Source: Acanthamoeba sp. SK_2022b (Eukaryota; Discosea; Longamoebia; Acanthamoebidae). Taken from it: a DNA stretch of 49,176 nt. Positions 33,065 to 42,639 of the stretch are shown here, piece after piece. The stretch is from the NCBI GenBank assembly GCA_027943245.1, contig JANDJZ010000379.1, positions 1 to 49,176 on the forward strand. The letters are read 5' to 3'. The notes below the pieces were generated by a model, which saw only the letters and a program-made list of their open reading frames with translations, had not been told where the DNA came from and did not search any database. Position 1 is the first letter of the stretch. Every line of letters begins with the position of its first letter. The translations under genes and the position numbers were made by a program.

Positions 33065-33202
33065 ATCCGCAACACAGGCGATGGGCGCGGAAGACCCAGC
33101 AGTGCGACTCCTCCCCCTGAGGAGTCTTGGGGTGAACCGCTCGAGTCGAGCGGCAGGCAACCTTCACGCCTGAACCCGACAGGTCATCTTTCGCAGGCGG
33201 AT
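33065..33202 (+). ncRNA. Cyclic di-AMP riboswitch (ydaO-yuaA type)
   Basis: P1 pairs ATCCGC (33065) with GCGGAT (33197-33202). Between them are GACCCAG (about 33091-33097), TTGGGGTGAACC (33127-33138), a hairpin closed by CGCTCGAG, and the conserved run GAACCCGACAGGTCA with CGCAGGCGG near the 3' end. This is the ydaO consensus. The ribosome-binding site follows at once (GAAGGA, 33205-33210) with ATG 33215, so folding can control the hydrolase gene. Confidence 0.85.
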
Positions 33203-33214
33203 CTGAAGGAACTC

Positions 33215-33667
33215 ATGCGATTCTTCCGTCTCATCACTGCCACTCTGCTCACCGGAGGCCTGCTCCTCGGTGGGCTCGCGGGGCCCGGCGCTGATCGCGC
33301 CGACGCCGCCGTCTCCAAGAAGGTCGCCTACAAGGCGGTCAAGGTCGCCGCGAAGCAGAAGGGTGATCCCTACCGCTACGGCTCCAACGGCCCGGGCTCG
33401 TTCGACTGCTCCGGCCTCGTCCAGTACGCCTACAAGAAGGCGGGCAAGAAGATCGCCCGCACCTCGTCGGCGCAGATGAAGAAGTACCGCAAGATCTCGA
33501 AGAAGAACAAGCGGGTCGGCGACATCATCATCTTCCGCAAGAACGGTCGCGCCTACCACGCCGCCCTGTACGCCGGAAAGGGTCGTATCTGGGAGGCCCA
33601 GCGTCCGGGCACCAAGGTCAAGAAGACCAAGATCTGGAGCTCGGGCTACGTCGTGCGCCGCCCCTGA
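33215..33667 (+). CDS. NlpC/P60 family cell-wall hydrolase
   Basis: 150 residues. Signal peptide ([26 protein letters not shown], cleavage near residue 31), then a short NlpC/P60 domain with catalytic Cys65 in DCSGLV and His115 in YHAALY. The mature protein is unusually Lys-rich (KKNKR, KKTK). It is D,L-endopeptidase-like and secreted, cutting peptidoglycan. The ydaO riboswitch upstream ties its expression to c-di-AMP. Confidence 0.92.
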   Translation: MRFFRLITATLLTGGLLLGGLAGPGADRADAAVSKKVAYKAVKVAAKQKGDPYRYGSNGPGSFDCSGLVQYAYKKAGKKIARTSSAQMKKYRKISKKNKRVGDIIIFRKNGRAYHAALYAGKGRIWEAQRPGTKVKKTKIWSSGYVVRRP

Positions 33668-33724
33668 GCGCATCGACGAAGCGCGCTCGCTGAGCGCGTC
33701 CGCGGGGGCGTCGGTCCCGGCCTC

Positions 33725-33730
33725 TAGGGT
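33725..33730 (+). promoter_or_regulatory. Leaderless -10 box of xseA
   Basis: TAGGGT seven bases before ATG 33738; it chooses this start over the ATG three codons upstream at 33729. Confidence 0.5.
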
Positions 33731-33737
33731 GTTCCTC

Positions 33738-34976
33738 ATGCCCTTGGAGACCACGGCCGACGCCCCCGCGCCGTTGCGGCAGGTCTCGCAGCTCATCGAG
33801 GGCTACGTCGGCCGCCTCGGCGCCATCTGGGTCGAGGGCGAGATCGCCCAGATGACCCGCCGCCAGGGCATCTGCTTCCTCACCCTGCGCGACCTGCAGG
33901 CCAAGATCTCCATCGGCCTGAAGTGCCACAGCCGGGTGCTGGACGCGTGCGCCGCCCCGGTCACCGAGGGCAGCCGCGTGGTCGTCCACGCCAAGCCCTC
34001 CTTCTACTCCCCCAACGGCTCGCTGGCCCTGGACGTCCGCGAGATCCGTCCCGTCGGCGAGGGCGAGCTGCTCGCCCAGCTCGAGCGGCGCAAGCAGCTG
34101 CTCGCCGCCGAGGGCCTGTTCGACCCCCGGCTCAAGCGGCCGCTGCCGGTCCTGCCCCGCGGCATCGTGCTCGTCACCGGCAAGCAGTCCGCCGCCGAGC
34201 GCGACGTCGTCGAGAACGTCCGGCTGCGCTGGCCGGCGGCGCCGCTGCGCGTGCGCCACGCGCTCATGCAGGGCGCGTCGTCGGCCCGCGAGGTCATCGC
34301 CGCGCTGCGCGAGGCCGACGCCGACCCGTCCGTCGACCTCATCGTCGTCGCCCGCGGCGGCGGCTCGGTCGAGGACCTGCTCCCCTTCTCCGACGAGGCG
34401 CTCGTGCGCGCCGTGCACGCGGCCACCACCCCGGTGGTCAGCGCGATCGGCCACGAGCCCGACACCCCGCTGCTCGACCTGGTCGCCGACCTGCGCGCGT
34501 CCACCCCCACCGACGCGGCCAAGCGCATCGTGCCCGACGTCCGCGTGGAGCGGGCCGGCGTCGAGGCCGTGCGCGAGCGCGGGCGTCTCGCGCTGCACCA
34601 CTTCCTGCAGCGCGAGCAGCACGGGCTCACCGCCGTCCGGTCCCGTCCGGTCATGGCGACGCCCACCACGGTGGTCGACCTGCAGCAGTCGCTCGTCCTG
34701 GACGCCCGCGACCGCGCCCGGCGCTCGCTGGGCCACCGGCTCGAGCGGGCCCACGACGAGGTCGGGCACCACCTGGCCCGCGTGCGGGCGCTGTCGCCGC
34801 TCAACACGCTGCAGCGGGGCTACGCCGTCGCCCAGGACGCCGACGGCCACGTGGTCACGTCCGTCACGCAGGCCCCGCCCGGCACCGAGCTGGTGATCCG
34901 CCTGGCCGACGGCCACGTGAGCGTCACCAGCACCGCCGTCACCCCCGACCCCCACCCCGCCCAGGAGGCACCATGA
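33738..34976 (+). CDS. xseA: Exodeoxyribonuclease VII large subunit
   Basis: 412 residues. N-terminal OB domain ([31 protein letters not shown]), catalytic domain with [49 protein letters not shown] and [27 protein letters not shown], and a C-terminal [14 protein letters not shown] segment. Exonuclease VII degrades single-stranded DNA in both directions. The ATG overlaps the xseB start (ATGA). Confidence 0.97.
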   Translation: MPLETTADAPAPLRQVSQLIEGYVGRLGAIWVEGEIAQMTRRQGICFLTLRDLQAKISIGLKCHSRVLDACAAPVTEGSRVVVHAKPSFYSPNGSLALDVREIRPVGEGELLAQLERRKQLLAAEGLFDPRLKRPLPVLPRGIVLVTGKQSAAERDVVENVRLRWPAAPLRVRHALMQGASSAREVIAALREADADPSVDLIVVARGGGSVEDLLPFSDEALVRAVHAATTPVVSAIGHEPDTPLLDLVADLRASTPTDAAKRIVPDVRVERAGVEAVRERGRLALHHFLQREQHGLTAVRSRPVMATPTTVVDLQQSLVLDARDRARRSLGHRLERAHDEVGHHLARVRALSPLNTLQRGYAVAQDADGHVVTSVTQAPPGTELVIRLADGHVSVTSTAVTPDPHPAQEAP

Positions 34977-35197
34977 GCGACGAGGCCCCCTCGATCCCCT
35001 ACGAGCAGGCGCGCGACGAGCTCATCAGCGTCGTGCAGCGGCTCGAGACCGGCGGCACGACGCTGGAGGAGTCGCTCGCACTGTGGGAGCGCGGCGAGGA
35101 GCTGGCTGCCATCTGCCAGCAGTGGCTCGACGGCGCCCGCACGCGCCTGGCGGCGGCGTCCGGTCAGCCGGCGGAGGGCGCTGGCGACGCGGACTGA
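34973..35197 (+). CDS. xseB: Exodeoxyribonuclease VII small subunit
   Basis: 74 residues. [49 protein letters not shown] is the XseB helical hairpin. Starts inside the last codon of xseA with GGAGG upstream. Its last 34 bases overlap the 3' end of the convergent DUF4245 gene. Confidence 0.97.
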   Translation: MSDEAPSIPYEQARDELISVVQRLETGGTTLEESLALWERGEELAAICQQWLDGARTRLAAASGQPAEGAGDAD

Positions 35198-35733
35198 CCC
35201 TGCGGCTCCAGCGAGGCGACGTACCTCTCGACCTGCTCGCGGGGCGCGGTCGCGGTGACGAGCACCGTCGTGCCGTCGATCGTGGTCACCAGCACCACCG
35301 GGTTCGACGCACCCGAGCGCACCTGCCACGCGCGGCCGTCGATGGTGACCGTGCCGTCCTCGGTGCTGCCCTCGGCGAACTCGCGCACGAGCGCGGTCTC
35401 GCTGCGCTTCATCTGCTCCACGCCGATGTACTCGTCGTCGTCGGTGAGCATGCCCAGGTGCCAGCCGCCGCGGTCGCCGGGCTCGTAGCGGGCGGAGTTG
35501 GCGCGCCAGCCGTCGGGCAGCGTCGCGGGCACCAGGACGCCGAAGTCGGCCACCTGCTGGGCGCTCTCCGCGGCGCTCGCGTAGTCGACCTCGGGGGCGA
35601 CGGACTCGGGGTCGCGGCCGTAGATCAGCTGGCCGACGCCGTAGACGAGCACGAGCACCACGCCCAGGACGAGCACGGAGCGCAGGATGTCCCCCATCGC
35701 CGGGTTGCCACCGCTGTAGCCGCGTCCGCTCAC
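35164..35733 (-). CDS. DUF4245 membrane protein
   Basis: 189 residues from GTG 35733, preceded by GAAGGAG. One transmembrane helix near the N-terminus (SVLVLGVVLVLVYGVGQLIYG), then an extracytoplasmic beta-rich domain (FGVLVPATLPDGWRANSARYEP, AWQVRSGASNPVVLVTTIDGTTVLVTATA). DUF4245 sits between xseB and glpX in many actinobacteria; its function is unknown. Its coding end overlaps xseB by 34 bases. Confidence 0.9.
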   Translation of the reverse strand: MSGRGYSGGNPAMGDILRSVLVLGVVLVLVYGVGQLIYGRDPESVAPEVDYASAAESAQQVADFGVLVPATLPDGWRANSARYEPGDRGGWHLGMLTDDDEYIGVEQMKRSETALVREFAEGSTEDGTVTIDGRAWQVRSGASNPVVLVTTIDGTTVLVTATAPREQVERYVASLEPQGQSASPAPSAG

Positions 35734-35825
35734 GTCCGTCTCCTTCGCTGCTGCCGGCGGCAAGCCTACGGGGGCGGGCCGAGCCACCCGGCGGCGACCG
35801 GCCTGGCGGCACCGGCCCGCGCCGG

Positions 35826-35831
35826 TAGCAT
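35826..35831 (+). promoter_or_regulatory. Leaderless -10 box of glpX
   Basis: TAGCAT six bases before ATG 35838. Confidence 0.5.
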
Positions 35832-35837
35832 GCGGCC

Positions 35838-36851
35838 ATGACTGAGCACAGCCTGCAGCCGGCCGCCCAAGCCCCCGACCGCAACCTCGCGCTCGACCTC
35901 GTGCGCGTCACGGAGGCCGGTGCGCTCGCGGCCGGACGGTGGGTCGGACGCGGCGACAAGAACGGTGCCGACGGGGTCGCGGTCAACGCGATGCGCAGCC
36001 TCATCAACACCGTGCAGATGCGTGGCGTCGTGGTCATCGGCGAGGGCGAGAAGGACCACGCGCCCATGCTGTTCAACGGCGAGGAGGTCGGTGACGGCAC
36101 CGGTCCGGAGTGCGACGTCGCGGTCGACCCGATCGACGGCACCACGCTGACCGCCAAGAGCATGCCGAACGCCGTCTCGGTCATGGCCGTCGCGCCGCGC
36201 GGCTCCATGTACGACCCGTCGGCCGTCTTCTACATGGAGAAGCTGGTCACCGGCCCCGAGGCCGCGGACGTCGTCGACATCCGCCTGCCGATCGCCGAGA
36301 ACATCCGCCTGGTCGCCAAGGCCAAGGGCGTGTCGGCCGGCGACGTCACGGTCTGCGTCCTGGACCGCCCGCGCCACGCCGACCTGGTCGACCAGATCCG
36401 CGCGACCGGTGCCCGCATCAAGTTCATCACCGACGGCGACGTCGCCGGCGCGATCACCGCGGCGCGTCCGGGAACCGGCGTCGACCTGCTCGTCGGCATC
36501 GGCGGCACCCCCGAGGGCATCATCGCCGCGTGCGCCATGAAGTGCGTCGACGGCGTCATCCAGGGTCGGCTGTGGCCGACCGACGACGACGAGCGCCAGC
36601 GCGCGGTCGACGCGGGCCACGACCTGGACCGCGTCCTGTACACCGACGACCTGGTGACCGCCGACGACTGCTTCTTCGTCGCCACGGGCATCACCGACGG
36701 CGAGCTCATGCAGGGCGTCCGCTACCTGCCCGGCCGCGCCGTCACCGAGTCGATCGTCATGCGCTCGCGCAGCGGCACGATCCGCAAGATCACCTCCGAG
36801 CACCGTCTGAGCAAGCTCCAGGCGTACTCGGCGATCGACTACAACAGCTGA
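35838..36851 (+). CDS. glpX: Fructose-1,6-bisphosphatase class II
   Basis: 337 residues. [34 protein letters not shown] opens the class II FBPase; DPIDGTT is the metal and substrate loop, [15 protein letters not shown] a second conserved block. It makes fructose-6-phosphate in gluconeogenesis and is the only FBPase class in most actinobacteria. The C-terminal [14 protein letters not shown] is complete. Confidence 0.97.
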   Translation: MTEHSLQPAAQAPDRNLALDLVRVTEAGALAAGRWVGRGDKNGADGVAVNAMRSLINTVQMRGVVVIGEGEKDHAPMLFNGEEVGDGTGPECDVAVDPIDGTTLTAKSMPNAVSVMAVAPRGSMYDPSAVFYMEKLVTGPEAADVVDIRLPIAENIRLVAKAKGVSAGDVTVCVLDRPRHADLVDQIRATGARIKFITDGDVAGAITAARPGTGVDLLVGIGGTPEGIIAACAMKCVDGVIQGRLWPTDDDERQRAVDAGHDLDRVLYTDDLVTADDCFFVATGITDGELMQGVRYLPGRAVTESIVMRSRSGTIRKITSEHRLSKLQAYSAIDYNS

Positions 36852-36852
36852 C

Positions 36853-37764
36853 GTGCCCGAGCAGGTCGCGGCGCTGCCCTCGGGCATCGACCTGTGCTTC
36901 GAGACGTTCGGCGACGCCGCCGACCCCACCGTGCTGCTCGTCATGGGCGTCGGCGGGCCGATGGGCTGGTGGGACACCGACCTCTGCCGGATGCTCGCCG
37001 ACCGCGGCTACCGGGTCGTGCGCTACGACAACCGCGACACCGGACGCTCGACGAAGCTCGAGGGCTTCACCGTCTCGCGGCTGGACGTGGTGCGGGCGTG
37101 GCTGGGGCTGGGCCGGGCGCCGTACGGCCTGGACGACCTGGCGGCCGACGCGTTCGGCCTGCTCGACCACCTGGGCGTCGAGCGCGCGCACGTCGTGGGC
37201 GTCTCGATGGGCGGCATGATCGCCCAGACCATGGCCATCGCCCGGCCCGAGCGCGTCGCGTCGCTGGTGTCGATGTCGTCCACGACCGGCCGGCGCCGAG
37301 TGGGCTTCCAGCACCCCAGCGTGCTCAAGCCGTTCCTGGCGAACGTGCCGCTCGACCGCGACGCGTACGTCACGCGCACCATCCGCGGCAGCGTCCTCAT
37401 CGGCTCGCCCGGCTTCCCGACCCACGAGGACGTCCACCGCACGCGGGCCGAGCAGACCTGGGACCGCGGGTGGGTGCGCGGCGGCTCGCTGCGCCACACG
37501 CTGGCCGTGCTCACCCAGCCCGACCGCACCCGTGACCTCGCCGACCTGACCATGCCGGTCGCGGTCGTGCACGGCACCCGCGACCCGCTGGTCGACAAGT
37601 CCGGCGGACGCGCGACGGCGGCAGCCGTCCCGGGGGCGGAGCTGGTGGAGATCGCCGGCATGGGCCACGACCTGCCCGCACCGCTGTGGGGCACGTTCGT
37701 CGACGTCGTCGCCCGCACCGCCGCGCGTGCCGGCGACCCGCCGCGCGACGCGCCCGCCCGATAG
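36853..37764 (+). CDS. Alpha/beta hydrolase (RdmC-like)
   Basis: 303 residues from GTG 36853, one base after glpX. LLVMGVGGPMGWWDTDLC is the oxyanion region, VVGVSMGGMIAQTMA the nucleophile elbow (Ser in GVSMGG), VVHGTRDPLVDKSGG holds the Asp and IAGMGHDLPA the His. It resembles aclacinomycin methylesterase RdmC-type and related esterases; the natural substrate is unknown. Close packing with glpX suggests co-transcription without functional link. Confidence 0.87.
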   Translation: MPEQVAALPSGIDLCFETFGDAADPTVLLVMGVGGPMGWWDTDLCRMLADRGYRVVRYDNRDTGRSTKLEGFTVSRLDVVRAWLGLGRAPYGLDDLAADAFGLLDHLGVERAHVVGVSMGGMIAQTMAIARPERVASLVSMSSTTGRRRVGFQHPSVLKPFLANVPLDRDAYVTRTIRGSVLIGSPGFPTHEDVHRTRAEQTWDRGWVRGGSLRHTLAVLTQPDRTRDLADLTMPVAVVHGTRDPLVDKSGGRATAAAVPGAELVEIAGMGHDLPAPLWGTFVDVVARTAARAGDPPRDAPAR

Positions 37765-37767
37765 CGT
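37762..37767 (+). promoter_or_regulatory. Leaderless -10 box of DinB-like gene
   Basis: TAGCGT seven bases before ATG 37775. Confidence 0.5.
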
Positions 37768-37774
37768 GCGGGGC

Positions 37775-38425
37775 ATGGAGCACATCGACCGCCGCGCCTT
37801 CGTCGACGCCGTCGAGGTCGTCCTCGAGCTCGCGTCCCGTCCCGAGGTCGCGGCCGCCTGGACGTCCGAGAGCAGCTGCGAGGGCATGTCCGTGGGCGGA
37901 CTGACCCAGCACCTGCTCGCCCAGCCCGAGCGCGTGGTGCAGCTGCTCGCCGCCGAGCCGGCCGGCGACCCGATCCCCGCCGTCGAGCACTACCGGCGCG
38001 CCGCCTGGGTGCAGGCCGACCTGACGGCGCCGGCCAACGTCGAGATCCGCACGAGCGCCGACGAGGCGGCCGGTGCCGGTCCGGAGGCCGTGCTGGCCCA
38101 CACCCGCGAGGTGCTGGCGGCGCTGCCCGGCGCCCTCGCCGCGCCCCGCTCCCCCGACGCCGTGCTCGTGCCGTGGCAGGGCTGGGCGCTCACCACGGAC
38201 GGCTTCCTGCTGACCCGGTCGCTGGAGCTCGTCGTGCACGCCGACGACCTGGCCGCGAGCGTCGACCTGCCCACGCCCGACCTGCCGCCCGCGGTCGTGG
38301 CGCCGGTGCTGGCGCTGCTCACCCGGCTGTCCGTCGAGCGCCACGGACCGACGGCGCTGGTGCGCACCCTCAGCCGGCCGCAGCGCGCCCCGCGCGTCGT
38401 GTCGGCCTTCCACGACGACGCATGA
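37775..38425 (+). CDS. Maleylpyruvate isomerase N-terminal-type (DinB) protein
   Basis: 216 residues. The MDMPI pattern is present: a WTSESSCEGMSVGGLTQHLLAQPERVVQLL segment with a His for metal binding, and LTRSLELVVHADDLAASVDL with second-shell His/Asp. Proteins of this type include mycothiol-dependent isomerases and S-transferases; the substrate is undefined. Its TGA overlaps the next ATG (ATGA). Confidence 0.85.
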   Translation: MEHIDRRAFVDAVEVVLELASRPEVAAAWTSESSCEGMSVGGLTQHLLAQPERVVQLLAAEPAGDPIPAVEHYRRAAWVQADLTAPANVEIRTSADEAAGAGPEAVLAHTREVLAALPGALAAPRSPDAVLVPWQGWALTTDGFLLTRSLELVVHADDLAASVDLPTPDLPPAVVAPVLALLTRLSVERHGPTALVRTLSRPQRAPRVVSAFHDDA

Positions 38426-39060
38426 GCGAGCCCGCCGGCACGGACGAGGTGACGCTGCGCCGCCGGCCGGACGGCTCGGTCGAGCTCCGGGTCAACGGCG
38501 TGTTCGTCATGGACGACGTCGAGACGAGCAGCGAGCGGCTGCTGGCCCGCAGCGTCGTCGACCTCGGGGCGTCCGAGGTGCTGGTCGGCGGCCTCGGGCT
38601 CGGCTTCACCGCCCGCGAGCTGCTCGCCGCCCCCTCGGTGCAGCGCGTCGTCGTGGCCGAGCTGCACCCCGAGATCCTCGGCTGGATGCGCGACGGCACG
38701 CTGCCCGGGGCCGACCTGCTGGGCGACCCGCGCCTGGACGTCGTCGTGGGCGACGTGCGCGACGTCGTGGCCGCGCAGCCCGCGGCGTCCCTGGACGCGA
38801 TCGTGCTCGACGTCGACAACGGTCCGGACTTCCTCGTCCACGACGAGAACGCGGCCGTCTACGAGCCCGGCTTCGTGGACGTGTGCGCACGCCGCCTGCG
38901 CCCGGCCGGGCACCTGTCGATCTGGTCGATGGCCGACTCCGCGGACGTCCGCGCGGTGCTGGCGTCCCGCTTCGCGACGGTCACGGCGACCCCCGTGCCG
39001 GTCGACCTGCAGGGCCGCGACGAGACGTACTGGGTGCTCACCGGCTCGTCCCCGCGCTGA
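38422..39060 (+). CDS. Spermidine synthase-like methyltransferase-fold protein
   Basis: 212 residues. [17 protein letters not shown] is the Rossmann glycine loop, [14 protein letters not shown] the acidic residue after strand two, and [37 protein letters not shown] the following core. This is the polyamine-synthase/SAM-methyltransferase fold as annotated for spermine/spermidine synthases, but the N-terminal domain is shortened. Co-translated with the DinB-like gene. Confidence 0.8.
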   Translation: MSEPAGTDEVTLRRRPDGSVELRVNGVFVMDDVETSSERLLARSVVDLGASEVLVGGLGLGFTARELLAAPSVQRVVVAELHPEILGWMRDGTLPGADLLGDPRLDVVVGDVRDVVAAQPAASLDAIVLDVDNGPDFLVHDENAAVYEPGFVDVCARRLRPAGHLSIWSMADSADVRAVLASRFATVTATPVPVDLQGRDETYWVLTGSSPR

Positions 39061-39120
39061 CCGGCACGCCCCGCCCGTCCGTGGTGAAGAAGCCCACAGG
39101 CCTGTCCGGATGCGGTCGGA

Positions 39121-39126
39121 TATGGT
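39121..39126 (+). promoter_or_regulatory. Leaderless -10 box of fumC
   Basis: TATGGT seven bases before ATG 39134; supports that ATG over an upstream in-frame one at 39110. Confidence 0.5.
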
Positions 39127-39133
39127 GCCGAGC

Positions 39134-40519
39134 ATGACCGAATACCGCATCGAGCACGACACCATGGGCGAGGTCAAGGTCCCCGCCGACGCCCTGTGGC
39201 GGGCCCAGACCCAGCGCGCCGTCGAGAACTTCCCGATCTCCGGCACGCCCATCGAGTCGGCCCAGATCAAGGCGCTCGCGCAGATCAAGGCCGCGTGCGC
39301 GAAGGCGAACGCCGAGCTGGGCATCCTGCCGCAGGACGAGGCTGACGCCATCGTCGCGGCGGCGGCCGAGGTCGCGTCCGGCCAGCACGACGACCAGTTC
39401 CCGATCGACGTCTTCCAGACCGGCTCGGGCACGTCGTCGAACATGAACACCAACGAGGTCATCGCGACGATCGCGTCCAAGGCGCTCGGCCGCGAGGTGC
39501 ACCCGAACGACAAGGTGAACGCGTCGCAGTCGTCCAACGACGTCTTCCCGACCTCCATCCACGTCGCCGCCACGGCGTACGCGCTGGAGAACCTCGTCCC
39601 CGACCTGACCCACCTGGCCGAGTCGCTGGAGCGCAAGGCCGAGGAGTTCCGGGACGTCGTCAAGTCCGGCCGCACGCACCTCATGGACGCCACGCCGGTC
39701 ACCCTGGGCCAGGAGTTCGCCGGCTACGCCGCGCAGGTCCGCAAGGGCATCGCGCGCGTGCAGCAGTCGATCCCGGCCACGGCCGAGGTCCCGCTCGGCG
39801 GCACCGCGGTGGGCACCGGCATCAACACGCCGAAGGGCTTCCCGCAGCGGGTCATCGCGATCCTGGCCGAGGACACCGGCCTGCCGCTGACCGAGGCGGT
39901 CGACCACTTCGAGGCGCAGGGCGCGCGCGACGGCCTGGTCGAGATGTCCGGCCAGCTGCGCACCATCGCGGTCAGCCTCGTGAAGATCTGCAACGACCTG
40001 CGCTGGATGGGCTCGGGCCCGCGCACCGGCCTGGGCGAGATCGCGCTGCCCGACCTGCAGCCGGGCTCGAGCATCATGCCGGGCAAGGTCAACCCGGTCC
40101 TGCCCGAGGCGACGCTGCAGGTGTGCGCCCAGGTCATCGGCAACGACGCCGCCATCGCCTTCTCGGGCACGACGGGCAGCTTCGAGCTCAACGTCATGCT
40201 CCCGGTCATCGGTCGCAACCTGCTGGAGTCGATGCGCCTGCTCGGCAACGCCTCGCGCGTCCTGGCCGACCGCTGCATCGACGGCACCACCGCCAACGTC
40301 GAGCACTGCAAGCGCCTGGCCGAGTCCTCGCCGTCGGTCGTGACGCCGCTCAACCGCTTCATCGGCTACGAGAACGCGGCCAAGGTGGCCAAGACCGCGG
40401 TCAAGGAGCAGAAGACGATCCGTGAGGTCGTCATCGAGTCCGGCTTCGTCGAGCGCGGCGAGATCAGCGAGGCCGACCTGGACAAGGCCCTGGACGTCAT
40501 GAGCATGACCCACCCGTGA
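39134..40519 (+). CDS. fumC: Class II fumarate hydratase
   Basis: 461 residues, full length. [48 protein letters not shown] and the fumarase signature [12 protein letters not shown] are all present, with active-site His and Ser. It interconverts fumarate and malate in the TCA cycle. Convergent with the DUF2079 gene. Confidence 0.98.
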   Translation: MTEYRIEHDTMGEVKVPADALWRAQTQRAVENFPISGTPIESAQIKALAQIKAACAKANAELGILPQDEADAIVAAAAEVASGQHDDQFPIDVFQTGSGTSSNMNTNEVIATIASKALGREVHPNDKVNASQSSNDVFPTSIHVAATAYALENLVPDLTHLAESLERKAEEFRDVVKSGRTHLMDATPVTLGQEFAGYAAQVRKGIARVQQSIPATAEVPLGGTAVGTGINTPKGFPQRVIAILAEDTGLPLTEAVDHFEAQGARDGLVEMSGQLRTIAVSLVKICNDLRWMGSGPRTGLGEIALPDLQPGSSIMPGKVNPVLPEATLQVCAQVIGNDAAIAFSGTTGSFELNVMLPVIGRNLLESMRLLGNASRVLADRCIDGTTANVEHCKRLAESSPSVVTPLNRFIGYENAAKVAKTAVKEQKTIREVVIESGFVERGEISEADLDKALDVMSMTHP

Positions 40520-40540
40520 GCCGTCCCTGACGCCCGCCGC

Positions 40541-40568
40541 GGCCCCCGGTCCCCTCGGACCGGGGGCC
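40541..40568. terminator. fumC terminator hairpin
   Basis: GGCCCCCGGTCC (40541-40552) pairs perfectly with GGACCGGGGGCC (40557-40568) around the loop CCTC, 22 bases after the fumC stop. No T-run follows. Confidence 0.85.
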
Positions 40569-40589
40569 GCGTCGCGTCAGGGCGCAATT

Positions 40590-40696
40590 CGGTTTACCTG
40601 GCGGCCCAGGTAGACCGAAGGACGCCCGGCAAGCCGACAGGTGCCAGGTGAATTTGCCTGGCACCTGTTCGTTTACCTGGCGCGCCAGGTAGACCG
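40590..40696. repeat. Cluster of three palindromes
   Basis: CGGTTTACCTGG (40590-40601) pairs with CCAGGTAGACCG (40606-40617), one T-G pair. ACAGGTGCCAGG (40637-40648) pairs with CCTGGCACCTGT (40657-40668). The third contains the perfect 18-bp palindrome TACCTGGCGCGCCAGGTA (40674-40691). The outer two share the half-site TTTACCTGG...CCAGGTAGACCG. Located between convergent genes, after a separate terminator. Confidence 0.8.
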
Positions 40697-40713
40697 ACAC
40701 GTCCGCACCGGGG

Positions 40714-42096
40714 CTAGCGCCGCCGCTGGGCGACCTGGAAGCCGGCGTCGAGGTGGACGAGGTCGTACGGGACGCCGAAGGTCTCGCTGGCCCAGGCGGC
40801 CGCGTCCCCGGGCGAGCCGAAGCCGCCGGCCGTGTCGAGGACGACGTAGTCCGGACGCGCGTCCGCGACGACCGTCCCGATCCAGTACGCCTCGTGGTCG
40901 GTCACGAGGTGGGTCAGCGTGCCGATGTCCGCGACCACCGACGCCCCCGACGGCACGAGGTCGACCGCCGCCTGCGCCGCGTGCGCCCGGGCCGGCGTCC
41001 CGTACGTCGCCGGGTCGGCCAGGTCGCCGAGCGGCGACGCCGGCAGCCGCACCAGCGCCACGACCACCGCGACCGCCGGCGCCCACCGCGCCACCCGCCA
41101 CGCCGTGCCGCCGCGCCCGCGCAGCCGCACCACGGCGTCGACCATGGCCACGAACACCACCGGCATCAGCAGCAGCGAGTAGTGCCACTGCGTGCCCCAG
41201 TAGAACTCCACGTCGCCCACGAAGCGCCACGCGAAGGTGGGCAGCACGAGCAGCACCCACGGCGACCGGCAGGCCACGAACGCGGTGACCCCGAGCGTCA
41301 GCGCCACCGTGCCGAGCTTCACGTCGACGTCGGTGAGCAGTGTCGCGAGCAGCCCGCGCTCGCCGCCGAGGTTGCCGGTGTAGTCGTAGCCGCCGGACGT
41401 GTTGAGCGCGGGCAGCAGCACCGTGACGACCAGCAGCCAGCCGAGCACCCCGACCGCGGCCAGCACCGTGCCGATCCGCCGCGCGCCGCCGAGCCACACG
41501 ACCGCCCCGATCACGGCGACCGTGAGCCCCAGGTCCTCCTTGACGAGCAGCAGCGGCAGCGACCACAGCGCGACGGCGCGCCAGTCGCGGCGCACGTAGG
41601 CGGCACCGGCGAGGGCCAGCAGCGGCACCCCGAGCGCCACCTCGTGGAAGTCGGCCACCACCGCCGACTGGACGCCGAACGACACCCCCATCGCCAGGGC
41701 GACGGCCACCCCGGACCAGGGACCGAGCTCCCGCGCCGCGAGACGTCCGACCACCGCGACGCCGACGCCGATCAGCACGACCTGGGCCACGAGCAGGGTC
41801 TGCGCGGACGGCACGAGGGCGTAGACGGGGGCCAGCGCGGCGAGCAGGGGGTGGAAGTGGTCGCCGAGCAGGTTGTAGCCGGGCCCCTTGATCTCGACCA
41901 GCGGCCAGCCGCGCTCGGCGTACGAGCGCAGCGCCTGCTCGAAGATCGCGTTGTCCCAGGACGCCGGCTCGTAGCGGGCAAAGCGGCGCAGCGAGAGCAC
42001 CGCCAGGGCCAGGCTCGTCAGGGCGGCCACGGCGAGCGGCGCCACGGCGGCCACGCGGTCCCCGCGGCGCACGCGTCCGGTGGTCGAGGCGCTCAT
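40714..42096 (-). CDS. DUF2079 polytopic membrane protein
   Basis: 460 residues with about ten hydrophobic segments. The N-terminal stretch ARYEPASWDNAIFEQALRSYAERG, then GPGYNLLGDHFHPLLAALAPVYALVPSAQTLLVAQ, is the DUF2079 signature, which resembles GT-C glycosyltransferases with the acidic residue on the first outer loop. GTQWHYSLLLMPVVFVAMVDAV lies later, and a soluble tail (residues 380-460) follows. Probably envelope glycosylation; substrate unknown. Confidence 0.85.
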   Translation of the reverse strand: MSASTTGRVRRGDRVAAVAPLAVAALTSLALAVLSLRRFARYEPASWDNAIFEQALRSYAERGWPLVEIKGPGYNLLGDHFHPLLAALAPVYALVPSAQTLLVAQVVLIGVGVAVVGRLAARELGPWSGVAVALAMGVSFGVQSAVVADFHEVALGVPLLALAGAAYVRRDWRAVALWSLPLLLVKEDLGLTVAVIGAVVWLGGARRIGTVLAAVGVLGWLLVVTVLLPALNTSGGYDYTGNLGGERGLLATLLTDVDVKLGTVALTLGVTAFVACRSPWVLLVLPTFAWRFVGDVEFYWGTQWHYSLLLMPVVFVAMVDAVVRLRGRGGTAWRVARWAPAVAVVVALVRLPASPLGDLADPATYGTPARAHAAQAAVDLVPSGASVVADIGTLTHLVTDHEAYWIGTVVADARPDYVVLDTAGGFGSPGDAAAWASETFGVPYDLVHLDAGFQVAQRRR

Positions 42097-42132
42097 CGTC
42101 CCCGATCCTGTCACGTGCGTCCGGCCCCGACG

Positions 42133-42138
42133 TAGGCT
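42133..42138 (+). promoter_or_regulatory. Leaderless -10 box of P-loop kinase gene
   Basis: TAGGCT six bases before ATG 42145. Confidence 0.5.
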
Positions 42139-42144
42139 CCGGCC

Positions 42145-42639
42145 ATGGGACGCGTCGTCTTCATGTGCGGGCCGTCCGGGTCCGGCAAGTCGACCGTGGC
42201 CCGCGACCTGGAGCGTCGCGGCATGGTGCGGCTGTCGTTCGACCAGGAGGCGTGGCGCCGGGGCATCACCACGGCCCCGGTGCCGGTCGAGGTCGGGCGC
42301 GAGATCGAGGCCGAGCTGCGCGCCCGGCTGCTGACGCTCGTCGTGGCCGGCCGCGACGTCGTGCTCGACTTCTGCTTCGCCACCCGCGCCCTGCGCGACG
42401 ACTACCGCGCCCTGCTGGCCCCAACCGGCGTCGTGCCCGAGACGATCTACCTGGCCACCGACCGCGAGACCGCGCTGGCCCGCGTCCGCGCCCGCCGGGG
42501 ACGCGACGCCGACGACCTGGTGCTCGACGAGGACGTCGTCGCCCGCCACCACGACACGTTCGAGCCACCGACCCCGGACGAGGGCCCGCTCCGGGTCGTC
42601 GGCGGCGACCCGGAGCGGGACCCGGTCGTCAGAGGCTGA
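42145..42639 (+). CDS. P-loop AAA-type kinase-like protein
   Basis: 164 residues. Walker [16 protein letters not shown] at residue 8, then [34 protein letters not shown] with a Walker B-like Asp, and a lid region rich in Arg ([14 protein letters not shown]). The pattern matches small zeta-toxin/Cpt-like or AAA_33 kinases of unknown substrate; resistance or repair roles have been suggested for relatives. Ends overlap the convergent phoH gene by 11 bases. Confidence 0.85.
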   Translation: MGRVVFMCGPSGSGKSTVARDLERRGMVRLSFDQEAWRRGITTAPVPVEVGREIEAELRARLLTLVVAGRDVVLDFCFATRALRDDYRALLAPTGVVPETIYLATDRETALARVRARRGRDADDLVLDEDVVARHHDTFEPPTPDEGPLRVVGGDPERDPVVRG

